A stretch of DNA of 40,451 nt from Pseudosporangium ferrugineum (GTDB lineage Bacteria; Actinomycetota; Actinomycetes; Mycobacteriales; Micromonosporaceae): the NCBI RefSeq assembly GCF_003002065.1, contig NZ_PVZG01000035.1:1-40451 (forward strand), given 5' to 3'. This document shows, in pieces, positions 17,737 through 25,844 of the stretch (its first letter is position 1; every line of letters starts with the position of its first letter). Made by a program: the position numbers and the translations under genes. The notes below the pieces were generated by a model that saw nothing but the letters and a program-made list of their open reading frames with translations, did not search any database and was not told the origin of the DNA.

Positions 17737-18958
17737 GGAGCAGGCGCAGCGCCGTGGCGCGGGGATCGTCGAAGTCGGTGATCAGGTCGAGGGCCTCCCG
17801 CCACGTTGCCGGGTCGCCGGTGGCGCGGCCGAGGTGGTGCAAGGTCCGGGCGAGATTCCACCGGTCGTTCAGGTCGCGGTGCGTGACGGCGGCCGCGCGA
17901 TAGAAGTCGGCGGCGTCGTTGCGGCGGCCCATGTCCTCATAGGCCTGGCCGGCCCCGTCCTGGGCGAAAGCCTCCCGGCTGCGGTCGCCGAGCTGCCGCT
18001 GCATGACCGCGGCCCGCTGGCAGGACACGAGGGCGTCGGCGGGCCGGCCGGCAGCACGTTGCACAGCGCCGAGTTCGACGAGCCAGTGGGCTTGCCACAC
18101 CTGGTTCTGGTCATCCTCGGCGATGCTGAGTGCCTGCTCTATGGACGCGCGGGCCGATGCGAGCTCGCCGAGTTCCCGCCGGGCCCAGCAGAGGTGGAAC
18201 AGGGCGTTGCCCTCGCCGGCGCGGTCGCCGAGCTCGCGGAGCACGGCCACCACGCCGGTCAGGATCTCCGCCGCTGCTCGTGGCTGTCGCACCTCGCAGA
18301 GTGTCTCGGCGAGGTTGCCCCGCATGAGTGCCTCCCAGCGTCGGTCGCCGAGATCACGGAAGATGGCGGCGGCCTGCTCGAAGAAGGCCCGGGCCTCGTC
18401 GAGCCGCCGGCGCCGCAGACCGATCAGACCCAGTGTGTTGAGCGAGACAGCCTCACCGAACCGGTCGCGTAGGCTCCGCCGGATGGCCAGGGCGCGGCGG
18501 TGGCCGGTCTCCGCCTCGTCGAGCCTCCGGGACTGGAAGTACGCCCGGCCCAGACCTTCCAGGGCTTCGGCCTGGCCGCCGAGATCGCCGTCCCGCTCGG
18601 CGGAGTCGACCCCGATCGTGCCGGTGACGAGCCAGTCGCCGAAGGCGTTGTGGTGCATGTAGATGCCGCGCAGGACGACGGCGAGCCGCCAGGCGATCGA
18701 GTGCAGACCGGCCTCGGCCGCGGCGCGGGTCGCCACGACAAGGTTGCCGCTTTCGGTCTGGTACCAACGCATTGCGGCTTCGTGGGTGTCGAAGGCGAGC
18801 GGCACCACCTCGGCGGGGACCGGCTGATTCAGTTCGTAACGGTCGTGGACGGCGATGCGGGACGAGGCTGCGTCGGCAGTGTGCAGATACCACCGGAGGA
18901 TGCGCTCACGGACCTCGTTCCGGGCTTCGGGAGTCTCGAGATGATGGAAGATCGGCGA
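17711..18958 (-). pseudogene. TPR half of a broken NLR-like (NB-ARC/TPR) protein
   Basis: This frame is open from 18958 to 17711 but has no good start near its head (only GTG 18811/18808, well inside the homologous region). It opens with HHLETPEARNEV and ILRWYLHTADAA, the linker that follows the winged-helix domain in AfsR-like proteins. It then has a YQTESGNLVVATRAA segment and about six TPR units with the usual helix-turn-helix spacing, used for ligand or partner recognition. It is in a different frame from the ATPase half directly upstream. The two overlap at 18906-18958, and the roughly 100 residues normally between them are absent. The gene therefore seems to have suffered a deletion with frameshift. 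A programmed shift is unlikely given the missing domain. Confidence 0.75.
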
Positions 18959-19778
18959 TCAACTCGTCGAGCCGCATCATCGGCCGGCTCGCGGCCCGTT
19001 CGGCGGCGATCCGCAGCGCGAGAGGCAGACGCGCGCACAGCCGGGCCAGTTCGACCAGCTCATGACGTTGGTCCTGGCCGCGGTACCGGGCGGTCACGGC
19101 CCCCAGCAGGGCGATCGCGTCGTCCTCGTGCAGGATGTCCAGGCCCAGCCGATAGGCGCCGTCGCGGGCGACCAGCCCGGACAGGTGGCTCCTGCTGGTC
19201 ACGAGGACAAGGCAGGCGGCAGTGCCGGGCAGCAGCGGCCGGATCTGAGCGGCGGTGGCGGCGTTGTCCAGGACCACGAGCATCCGCCGGCCGGCCATCA
19301 GTGAGCGGTACAACGAGGTCCGCTCGTCCAGGTGAACCGGAATCGCCGTCGCCGGAACGCCGAGGCCGCGCAGGAACCGATCGAGTATCTCCTCCGGTAC
19401 GGCGGGCTGACCGGGATCGTAGCCACGGAGGTTGACGTACAGCTGGCCATCGGGAAAGCGGTCCAGGGCGCGGTGTGCCCAGTGCAGCGCCAGTGAGGTC
19501 TTGCCGACCCCGGCCGTACCCGTGATGACGGTGACGGCGGCGGCGTGCGGGTCGTCGGGCTGCTCGCCGGCGAGGTTGGTGAGGGCCGACAGTTCGGAGC
19601 GGCGGTTGACAAACCCTCGCACGTCGCCGGGAAGCTGTGACGGCGTCACTGCGAAGGGAGCCTCCACGCGGTGAATGTGCACTCCACCGTGGACGTCGCG
19701 GGCCTGGACGACGTCGCCGGCGCCGGTCGCGTCCAGCCTGTTGACGTGGCGGACCTCGTCGCGGTCGTCGATGGGCAT
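18906..19778 (-). pseudogene. NB-ARC ATPase half of the broken NLR-like protein, with N-terminal amyloid-type motif
   Basis: The 290 residues read from ATG 19778 (GAGGTG upstream, 22 nt after the DUF6879 stop). Residues 23-36 are VVQARDVHGGVHIH, a RHIM/PP-like motif of the kind reported at the N-terminus of bacterial NLRs. Then come a FVNRRSEL boundary, Walker A GTAGVGKT (87-94), Walker B MLVVLDNA (166-173), the LVLVTSR sensor strand and LPLAL (251-255). This is a STAND/NB-ARC ATPase of the AfsR type. After LDELIADLP the frame runs into unrelated residues and stops at 18906, while the homologous TPR part continues in another frame. The ATPase core is intact, so a truncated product could still be made. 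Confidence 0.78.
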
Positions 19779-19800
19779 CGCCGGGTCACCTCGGCGACGA

Positions 19801-20412
19801 CTACTGCCGGCCGGGCGGCGGCAGCTTCGCGACGTGGGCGGCGAAGAACCGGTCCAAGGGTTGTCCGGCCTCGTACAGGTTCTGGATGAAGCCTTGGCAG
19901 CGCAGGACGAGGTCGGGGTCGACGAACCGCCGGGCGGACTCGAGAACCCCGTCATCGTCGTAGATCGCCTGATACATCACCGTGGCGCCCAGGGTGTAGA
20001 TCTCGGGAAGCGGCGCGTCGTGCTCGAAGTCGGCGACCTGATCCGGGCCGACGATCCGTATGCTGCCGCCGCACTGGTCCCTGACCCGCAGCGCATGCAG
20101 CTCCCACTGCAGGTACGCGGTGATCGGCTCTTCGACGACGCGTACCCGCCGGGCGGCGAAACCGTTCTCCTCGACGCGACGGTGGTAATCGGCCATGTCC
20201 GCCCGGCCCGCATCGAGCAGGCGCAGCGACTCTTCCCAGTCTCCCTTCGCGAACGCTTCCCAGCTGTCGTATCCGGGCTCCTGGAAGAACTGCTGGCGTT
20301 CCAGCTTCCAGAAGCCCAGCTCGTTGATCGCCCAGAAGTTCTTCTCGAAGTCGGCGTAGTAGGCGTCCAGCTCCAGCCGCTCGCCTTCGGCACCGCCAAG
20401 AAGCTCATGCAT
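19801..20412 (-). CDS. DUF6879 family protein
   Basis: The product is 203 residues. The central block, SLRLLDAGRADMADYHRRVE followed by RRVRVVEEPITAYLQWELHA and an IRIVG strand, is the conserved core of the actinobacterial DUF6879 family, whose function is unknown. These genes often neighbour regulatory or conflict-type genes. The start at ATG 20412 gives the family's usual N-terminus and an 8-nt overlap with the small upstream gene. An in-frame start at 20490 would overlap that gene heavily. The NLR-like ATPase begins 22 nt after its stop, so all three probably share one transcript. Confidence 0.82.
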   Translation of the reverse strand: MHELLGGAEGERLELDAYYADFEKNFWAINELGFWKLERQQFFQEPGYDSWEAFAKGDWEESLRLLDAGRADMADYHRRVEENGFAARRVRVVEEPITAYLQWELHALRVRDQCGGSIRIVGPDQVADFEHDAPLPEIYTLGATVMYQAIYDDDGVLESARRFVDPDLVLRCQGFIQNLYEAGQPLDRFFAAHVAKLPPPGRQ

Positions 20413-20674
20413 CGGGAATGTCCGCCTTCGCGGCGAGGATGGTCTTCCGCGGGATGACCACCAGCCGTTCGCCGGGATCCACCGTGACACCCTCGGGCAG
20501 CCTGCCCTCGTACGACGTGGTCAGGTCCGATCCGATGACCGCGATGTCGCCGTTGTCGAGCTCCCAGATGTCGGGGCAGCTCGAGTTCCCGGACGTCTGT
20601 CCAAGTTCGTGAGACGACTTACCGAAGCGCCGAACAAATGATGCAGAAGAATCTGCCTGCCACTTTTTCGACAC
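20405..20674 (-). CDS. Small protein found with DUF6879, function unknown
   Basis: The 89-residue product starts at GTG 20674, with GGGAGAG 5 nt upstream. The middle, CPDIWELDNGDIAVIGSDLT, is a conserved-looking segment seen beside DUF6879 proteins in actinomycetes. The end, PGERLVVIPRKTILAAK, is typical of a small beta-rich protein. No signal peptide, membrane helix or catalytic motif is visible. It overlaps the DUF6879 gene by 8 nt and is the first gene of the leftward operon, divergent from the small motif-bearing gene at 20768. Confidence 0.75.
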   Translation of the reverse strand: MSKKWQADSSASFVRRFGKSSHELGQTSGNSSCPDIWELDNGDIAVIGSDLTTSYEGRLPEGVTVDPGERLVVIPRKTILAAKADIPDA

Positions 20675-20713
20675 GAATCTCTCCCGATTCCGAGAACAAG
20701 ATTACTGAGCGTG

Positions 20714-20742
20714 ACGCTAGCATGGCGGAAGTGTGGCGGCAA
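20714..20742 (-). promoter_or_regulatory. Candidate promoter of the DUF6879/NLR operon
   Basis: On the minus strand TTGCCG (20742-20737) is followed after 17 nt by TAGCGT (20719-20714). This fits the TTGnnn-17-TAnnnT pattern of actinomycete vegetative promoters. The predicted transcript start, near 20707, is about 30 nt before the GTG at 20674. It lies in the 93-bp gap between the two divergent units, so regulation of both could be linked. Confidence 0.45.
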
Positions 20743-20767
20743 ACAACCTCACACGGCGGGAGGCGCG

Positions 20768-21178
20768 GTGACCGACCAGGAACTGGTGACCACGGTCGCG
20801 ATCACTCTGGCGACGAAGACGGCCGAAGGGCTCGCCGCGGGCGGCCGAGCGGCCTTCGAGGCCCTTGCCCGGCTGGTGCGGCACCGGTTCAAGGGTCGGG
20901 CGTCCGTGGAGGCCGCGCTCGACGAGAACGGGTCCGAGCCGGCCGATACTCGCCGGGCAGAAACCCTTCGGGAGGCCCTGGCGCAGGCTGTCGCGGATGA
21001 CCCGGCTTTTGAAACGGAGCTGCGGAACGGTTGGCGTGCGCTGTCACCCCATCTGATTGCCGGCGGGGACGGCGTGGTCAACAGCGTCTCGGGCACCGTC
21101 CAGGGCCACGTGGTGCAGGCGCGAGACGTCCACGGTGGCATCTCCTTCGGCTCCCCGGGGAGGGACGCCGGAGCGTAG
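20768..21178 (+). CDS. Small helical protein with C-terminal amyloid-type motif (candidate NLR effector)
   Basis: The 136-residue product starts at GTG 20768, with GGGAGG 4 nt upstream, rather than at an in-frame start at 20711. Residues 1 to about 95 look helical, with a hydrophobic amphipathic start (ELVTTVAITLATKTAEGLAA). A VVNSVSGTVQG stretch and the motif VVQARDVHGGISFG (115-128) follow. The same VVQARDVHGG core is at the N-terminus of the divergent NLR-like ATPase. In bacterial NLR systems such a shared motif templates effector assembly, and the small helical domain (compare Bell/HeLo-like) is the toxic or membrane-acting part. That role is inferred here. No transmembrane helix is certain. 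Confidence 0.72.
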   Translation: MTDQELVTTVAITLATKTAEGLAAGGRAAFEALARLVRHRFKGRASVEAALDENGSEPADTRRAETLREALAQAVADDPAFETELRNGWRALSPHLIAGGDGVVNSVSGTVQGHVVQARDVHGGISFGSPGRDAGA

Positions 21179-21227
21179 TACCGATTGTGCCTGCCTGGGG
21201 TGCCGGTCGCGGGGTGATGCTCGCTGC

Positions 21228-22013
21228 ATGACAACTGACAGCAACATTGCGCCGGTCGGGCTGTTGGCCGGGAAGGTCGTTCTTGTTACCGGGGCCAGCC
21301 GGGGGATCGGGGCGGCCGCTGCTCGGCTTTTTGCTCGGGAGGGGGCGGCCGTTGTGCTGGCCGCGCGGCGTGTCGAGACGCTGGAGAAGCTCGCCGCGGA
21401 GATTCGGGGTGGGGGTGGGGTTGCGGATGCCCTGGCTCTGGAGCTTGCGGATCCGGGGAGTGTGCGGGACGTGGTCGAGCGGGCCGGGCGGGTGCATGGG
21501 CGGCTCGATGGGGCGTTCAACAACGGGGCGGTCGTGCAGCGGGGGGTCGGGCCGGTCGAGGTGACCAGCGATGAGGATCTCGATGAGCAGTATGCGGTGA
21601 ACTTCCGGGCGCACTGGGTCGCGATGAAGGCCGAGGCCGTGGTCATGCGGCAGGGTGGGGGCGGGGCGATCGTCAACACGTCGAGCATCGGGAGCCGGCG
21701 GGCGAATCCGGCGCTGCCGGCGTACGGGGCGATGAAGCGGGCGTTGAACAGTCTGACCGAGACGGCCGCGGTGAACTGGGCGCCGCACGGGATCCGGGTC
21801 AATGGGATCACGCCGGGCGGTACGGCCACCGAGATGATCGATACCTGGGAAGAGGCGAGTCCCGGCATCAGGAAGCAGCTCGTCGCCTCGGTGCCGCTCG
21901 GCCGGCTGGCGGAGCCGCGGGAGGTGGCCGAGGTGGCCGCGTGGCTGCTCAGCGACCGGGCGTCCTACGTCACCGGGGCCGTAGTGCCGGTCGACGGCGG
22001 CGCCGGCGCATAG
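21228..22013 (+). CDS. SDR family oxidoreductase
   Basis: The 261-residue product is a classical short-chain dehydrogenase with TGASRGIG (21-28), NNGA in place of the usual NNAG (98-101), a catalytic Ser in NTSSIGS, and Tyr166/Lys170 in YGAMK. The C-terminal SDRASYVTGAVVPVDGG is the family's standard end. It presumably uses NAD(P)H on an alcohol or ketone, but its substrate is unknown. ATG 21228 is chosen because it begins shortly before the LAGKVVLVTGA strand. Frame upstream of it overlaps the candidate effector gene. It is followed by a 22-bp tandem repeat. Confidence 0.92.
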   Translation: MTTDSNIAPVGLLAGKVVLVTGASRGIGAAAARLFAREGAAVVLAARRVETLEKLAAEIRGGGGVADALALELADPGSVRDVVERAGRVHGRLDGAFNNGAVVQRGVGPVEVTSDEDLDEQYAVNFRAHWVAMKAEAVVMRQGGGGAIVNTSSIGSRRANPALPAYGAMKRALNSLTETAAVNWAPHGIRVNGITPGGTATEMIDTWEEASPGIRKQLVASVPLGRLAEPREVAEVAAWLLSDRASYVTGAVVPVDGGAGA

Positions 22014-22017
22014 GAGC

Positions 22018-22105
22018 GGCGCCCGCGCGCGTCACCCGCGGCGCCCGCGCGCGTCACCCGCGGCGCCCGCGCGCGTCACCCGCGGCGCCCGCGCGCGTCA
22101 CCCGC
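22018..22105. repeat. Tandem repeat, four perfect 22-bp units
   Basis: Four identical 22-bp units start at 22018, 22040, 22062 and 22084. Each begins GGCGCCCGCG and ends GTCACCCGC, and a degenerate fifth fragment follows. The array fills the gap between the converging SDR and VanZ-like genes. Each unit is nearly pure G+C and contains GGCGCC and GCGCGC palindromes, so transcripts could fold strongly and the array may act as a terminator. Confidence 0.9.
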
Positions 22106-22133
22106 GCCGCCCGCGCGTAGGCCGGGCTCCTCT

Positions 22134-22646
22134 TCAGCGGCGGCGCTGGAGTACGGCCGTGAGCACCGCGCCGAGCAGGGCGCCCAGGGTGTTGTTGCGG
22201 ATGTCGGTGATCGAGCCGGCCCGGCCCGGGATCACGTACTGGACCGTCTCGATGGCCAGGACCAGGAGGAAGCCGAAGGCGGTCGCCGGCAGCCAGCGTC
22301 GCCACAGCAGTGCCCCGGAGATGCCGAGGGGCACGTAGAGCGCGATGTTCGCGACCTGTTCGAGGTCGGACGGCGGGGCGACGAGTTGGCGGGCCAGGAG
22401 GCCGGGGCGGTCGAGCAGGGTGAGGAAGTGCGGCGGGTTGGCGGCGAAGGTGGCCGGGTCGGCGAAGCTCGGGGTCGCGGTCAGGGCGATGATCGCGCCC
22501 GCCGAGACGACCAGCGCCGCGGCGGCCAGCCGGCGGCGGGTGTCGCGGCCGGCCAGGCCGCTGAGCGGCCACGACAGCACGACGAAGGCGGCGAAGATGA
22601 GCTGCGGTACCGGGTGCCTGATGAAGGTGAGGAGGCCGATGCCCAT
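22134..22646 (-). CDS. VanZ-like family membrane protein
   Basis: The product is 170 residues with about five membrane helices. The NIALYVPLGISGALL helix and the ETVQYVIPGRAGSITDIRNN segment, followed by TLGALLGAVL, are the conserved core of VanZ-like (PF04892-type) proteins. The family is named for teicoplanin resistance, but most members have no proven role and are thought to act at the cell envelope. It starts at ATG 22646 and is followed 52 nt upstream by another leftward small gene. Confidence 0.88.
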   Translation of the reverse strand: MGIGLLTFIRHPVPQLIFAAFVVLSWPLSGLAGRDTRRRLAAAALVVSAGAIIALTATPSFADPATFAANPPHFLTLLDRPGLLARQLVAPPSDLEQVANIALYVPLGISGALLWRRWLPATAFGFLLVLAIETVQYVIPGRAGSITDIRNNTLGALLGAVLTAVLQRRR

Positions 22647-22698
22647 CAGTGCGTCGGGGCATATCGGTAGAAAAGCATCACGAACTGCACCCTAGCGG

Positions 22699-23025
22699 TC
22701 AGTTCTCGCCCTGCACCTTCGCGCGGGCGACCCGGTCCGGGCCCAGCCGGTACGTCGGCATGCTCATCAGCTCCGGCGGGAGGTGGTGGCGGCCGGTGTC
22801 CGACAGCTCGTCCACGTTCGTCCCGGTCAGGCCGTCGAGCCAGAGCCGGTGCGCGTTCTCCAGCGCCGCGGGGTCCGGGCGGGGCGTACGCGGGGACAGC
22901 CGGACCGGCCGGGGGTGGGCCGCCTGCCGGGTGCGGCCCCGGCGGTACAGGACCGCCGCAAAGATGCCCGTCACCGCGAAGGCCGACCAGGTAGTGATGA
23001 TGATCGTCGTCAGGGAGAGGTTCAC
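22699..23025 (-). CDS. Small single-pass membrane protein, unknown function
   Basis: The 108-residue product has one N-terminal membrane helix (about residues 7-28, IIITTWSAFAVTGIFAAVLY). It then has a basic, proline-rich segment and a polar C-terminal region containing NVDELSDTGRHHLPPELM. I recognise no family. The start (GTG 23025) has a GAGG that is too close to be a normal ribosome-binding site, so it is uncertain. It is divergent from the GH5 gene. Confidence 0.6.
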   Translation of the reverse strand: MNLSLTTIIITTWSAFAVTGIFAAVLYRRGRTRQAAHPRPVRLSPRTPRPDPAALENAHRLWLDGLTGTNVDELSDTGRHHLPPELMSMPTYRLGPDRVARAKVQGEN

Positions 23026-23216
23026 ACCTCGACGCTAACGAGGGTAAATGTGAGCGGCAGCCACCGATTAACCGGTACGGGTTAGCCACGTCGGCCGAGT
23101 TTCCGAGCCGTTCCGGCCGCATCGACTCCGGTTGGTGCCCGGTGCCGGGTCTGGCGTTCGGGGCGCGGATGGCCTTTCATATGGAGAAGTGTCGATGTCC
23201 GACCGGAGGTCCGGCC

Positions 23217-25100
23217 GTGCGTGCTTCCCTGGTTCCCGCGCTCGTCACCCTACTGACCCTGACCATCGCCCCCGCGCCCGCGAGCGCGGCCGGGCCGGCG
23301 GCGGCCGACCCCGGTTGGCGGGCGCCGCTGAGCACCCGCGGACGCTACATCGTCGACGCCGACGGGATGCGGTTCAAGCTGCGCTCCGCCAACTGGCACG
23401 GGGCGAGCGGCACCTGGAACGGCTCGGGTGACGTCGCCGACGACGCCAACCATCACGCCGGGGAGAACTCGAACCGGATACCGCTCGGGCTCGACCGGGC
23501 GCCGCTGGACGACATCGTGGCCGGCTTCCGGTCGATCGGCCTCAACAGCGTCCGGCTGCCGTTCTCCGACGAGATGCTGCGCGACTCCCAGCCGGTGACC
23601 GACGCCGCCGTGGCCGCCAACCCGCGGCTGCGCGGCCTGACGCCGCTGCGGGTCTACGACGAGGTGGTCGCGGCGCTCACCGGCGCCGGCCTCGCCGTCA
23701 TCCTCAACAACCACACCAACACCACCCGATGGTGCTGCGGCGTCGACGGCAACGAGCGGTGGAACACCAGCCAGTCGACCCGGGACTGGGAGGAGAACTG
23801 GCTGTCCGTCGTGCGGCGCTACCGCGACAACCCCCGGGTCGTGGGTGCGGACCTCTACAACGAGGTTCGCCGTACGGTGTGGGACGACCCGAACTGGGGG
23901 GTGGGCGACGACCACGACTGGTTCGCCGCCTCCCAGCGCCTCGGCGACCGGATCCTGCGCGAGGCCAACCCCGACCTGCTGATCATCGTCGAGGGCATCA
24001 ACTGGACCGGCATACCCGTCGACGGCTTCCCGCACGAGCGGCCCACGCTCCGGCCCGTACGGTCGCTGTCGCACACGCTCGTCGCCTCCGGGAAGCTGGT
24101 CTATTCGGCGCACTTCTACGACTACACCGGCCCGAACCACAGCGGCGCGACCGGGATCGGCGAGACCAGCGATCCGCGCTACGGGGACCTGACCCCCGAG
24201 GAACTGCACAACGTTCTCGTACGCGACGCGCTGTACGTGGCCGCCGAGCCGGGCCGGCACTTCACCGCTCCGGTGTGGATCAGCGAGTTCGGCATCGGGG
24301 TGAACTCCGGTGTGGACTCGAAGCAGCGCGCCTGGTTCGCCAACTTCACCGGCGAACTGATCCGCGCCGACGCGGACTTCGCGTACTGGCCGGCGGTCGG
24401 CTGGGCGGAGAAGCGGGGCTCCAACGGGTGGGCGCTGCTCTACTGGGACTCCGCCGGGCGGCGCACCGGCCCGTACGACGGCGGCGACTGGCGGGCCGGG
24501 GCCTGGTCGGCGCTGGTCGGCTCGCCCGGCCGCACCGGATACGTCGAGCCGGTGGCGCGCTGGTCGATGCTGAGCCCCGACCACGGCGACTTCGTGGCGT
24601 CGCTGCGGATGCGGGAACGCCCGGACTGGGACTCCGGTGCCCGCAAGGCCGCCTGCCCCGACGGCCAGCGGCTGATCGGGCTGGCGCACACCGGCAACCG
24701 CGGGCTCTGCACCGACGTCACGGCCGGCGGCCTGTGGCCGGCCGGGACCGCGCCCCAGGTGGTCACCGACGAGCGGTACGTCACCGACGACTGGGCCTCC
24801 GGCTACAGCAAGTTGCAGTGCCCCGCCGGGTCGTTCCTGATCGGGTACGCCGTGCGCGGCGCCGCGATGTCCAGCGCGCTGTGCGCCCCGGCGGCCCCCG
24901 CGGTGGGTGGCTCCGGCCGTACGGTGTGGTTCGACCGCGGCGACAACCGGCCGGCCGGCAACCCCGGCGGCGACTTCGCGACCGGCAACTACAAGGGCCA
25001 GTGCGGGGAGCGCGAGTACGCGGCCGGGATCGCGTACACCGGGCGGATCGGCTCCCGGCGTACCCCCGACGCCCTGTATTGCCGGCAATTGCCGGCCTGA
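23217..25100 (+). CDS. Secreted glycoside hydrolase family 5 (cellulase-like) with C-terminal Cys-repeat domain
   Basis: The 627-residue product begins at GTG 23217 (GGAGG 7 nt upstream). It has a signal peptide with a likely cleavage after PASA (Ala24). Residues about 35-440 form a GH5 TIM barrel: SVRLPFSDEM, VILNNHTN, the acid/base Glu216 in DLYNEV, and the nucleophile Glu357 in WISEFGIG. GH5 enzymes hydrolyse beta-linked glucans or mannans, and the substrate is not determined. Residues about 470-627 form three related units, each with a Cys pair (480/498, 535/556, 596/622) and an (I/A)G-A-TG-like core. This could be a binding module. Confidence 0.9.
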   Translation: MRASLVPALVTLLTLTIAPAPASAAGPAAADPGWRAPLSTRGRYIVDADGMRFKLRSANWHGASGTWNGSGDVADDANHHAGENSNRIPLGLDRAPLDDIVAGFRSIGLNSVRLPFSDEMLRDSQPVTDAAVAANPRLRGLTPLRVYDEVVAALTGAGLAVILNNHTNTTRWCCGVDGNERWNTSQSTRDWEENWLSVVRRYRDNPRVVGADLYNEVRRTVWDDPNWGVGDDHDWFAASQRLGDRILREANPDLLIIVEGINWTGIPVDGFPHERPTLRPVRSLSHTLVASGKLVYSAHFYDYTGPNHSGATGIGETSDPRYGDLTPEELHNVLVRDALYVAAEPGRHFTAPVWISEFGIGVNSGVDSKQRAWFANFTGELIRADADFAYWPAVGWAEKRGSNGWALLYWDSAGRRTGPYDGGDWRAGAWSALVGSPGRTGYVEPVARWSMLSPDHGDFVASLRMRERPDWDSGARKAACPDGQRLIGLAHTGNRGLCTDVTAGGLWPAGTAPQVVTDERYVTDDWASGYSKLQCPAGSFLIGYAVRGAAMSSALCAPAAPAVGGSGRTVWFDRGDNRPAGNPGGDFATGNYKGQCGEREYAAGIAYTGRIGSRRTPDALYCRQLPA

Positions 25101-25181
25101 GGGTGCATCCACGGCGGCGGCAGCGGGCGAAGGACGTGGTGGGTGGCACCGGGCCACCGCGTACCGGAAGGAAGCACGCTG

Positions 25182-25838
25182 ATGAACCTCACCCGACTCG
25201 GCAAGCGCGCCGCCGTGGTAGCCACCGCCGCGATCGTCGCCTCCGGCCTGGCCACGGCTCCCGCGTCCGCGTCCACCACGACGAAGCCCCTGGGTACGCG
25301 CTCGCTGGCCGCCGTGCTGACGGCCGACAAGAGCGGGTTCGACCGCAACGGCCGCGACTTCGACGTGCTGACCGCCGCCGTCCTCGCGGTGCTCGACGCG
25401 AAGCCGGCCAGCCCGGTGAAGGTGCTCACCGACGGGAAGACGGCGCTGACCGCGTTCACCCCGAACGACACCGCGTTCGCCAGGCTCGTCGCCGACCTGC
25501 AGGGCACCAAGCGGCTGCCGGGCGAGAAGCAGGCCTTCACCGCCGTGGCGGGGCTCGGCATCGACACCGTGGAGTCGGTGCTGCTCTACCACGTCGTGCC
25601 GGGCGCCACGGTCGACCGGAAGGCGGCGCTGAAGGCCGACGGCGCCAAGCTGACCACCGCGTCGGGCGGCACGATCAAGGTCGACGTGTACGGCTGCTGG
25701 TGGGCGCGCGGGGTCAAGCTCGTCGACGCCGACCGCAACGACGCCGACGCGCGCGTGGCGAAGTTCGACCTCAACAAGGGCAACCGGCAGATCGCGCACG
25801 CCGTCGACCGCGTGCTGCGCCCCGCCGACCTGCCCTGA
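25182..25838 (+). CDS. Secreted fasciclin (FAS1) domain protein
   Basis: The 218-residue product starts at ATG 25182, with GGAAGGA 9 nt upstream. It has a signal peptide (residues about 1-30, ending ATAPASAS) and one FAS1 domain. The domain shows the H1 box as LTAFTPNDTAFARL and the H2 box as VESVLLYHVVPG. FAS1 domains mediate adhesion or matrix binding. It follows the GH5 gene by 81 nt and may be co-expressed. Only 6 nt separate its stop from that of the convergent EAL gene. Confidence 0.9.
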   Translation: MNLTRLGKRAAVVATAAIVASGLATAPASASTTTKPLGTRSLAAVLTADKSGFDRNGRDFDVLTAAVLAVLDAKPASPVKVLTDGKTALTAFTPNDTAFARLVADLQGTKRLPGEKQAFTAVAGLGIDTVESVLLYHVVPGATVDRKAALKADGAKLTTASGGTIKVDVYGCWWARGVKLVDADRNDADARVAKFDLNKGNRQIAHAVDRVLRPADLP

Positions 25839-25844
25839 CCGCGG

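Noticed and set aside
23069..23084. TAACC / GGTTA inverted repeat upstream of the GH5 gene as a regulator site
   Set aside because: Only 5 bp per arm with no second copy and no known consensus. Not strong enough to list.
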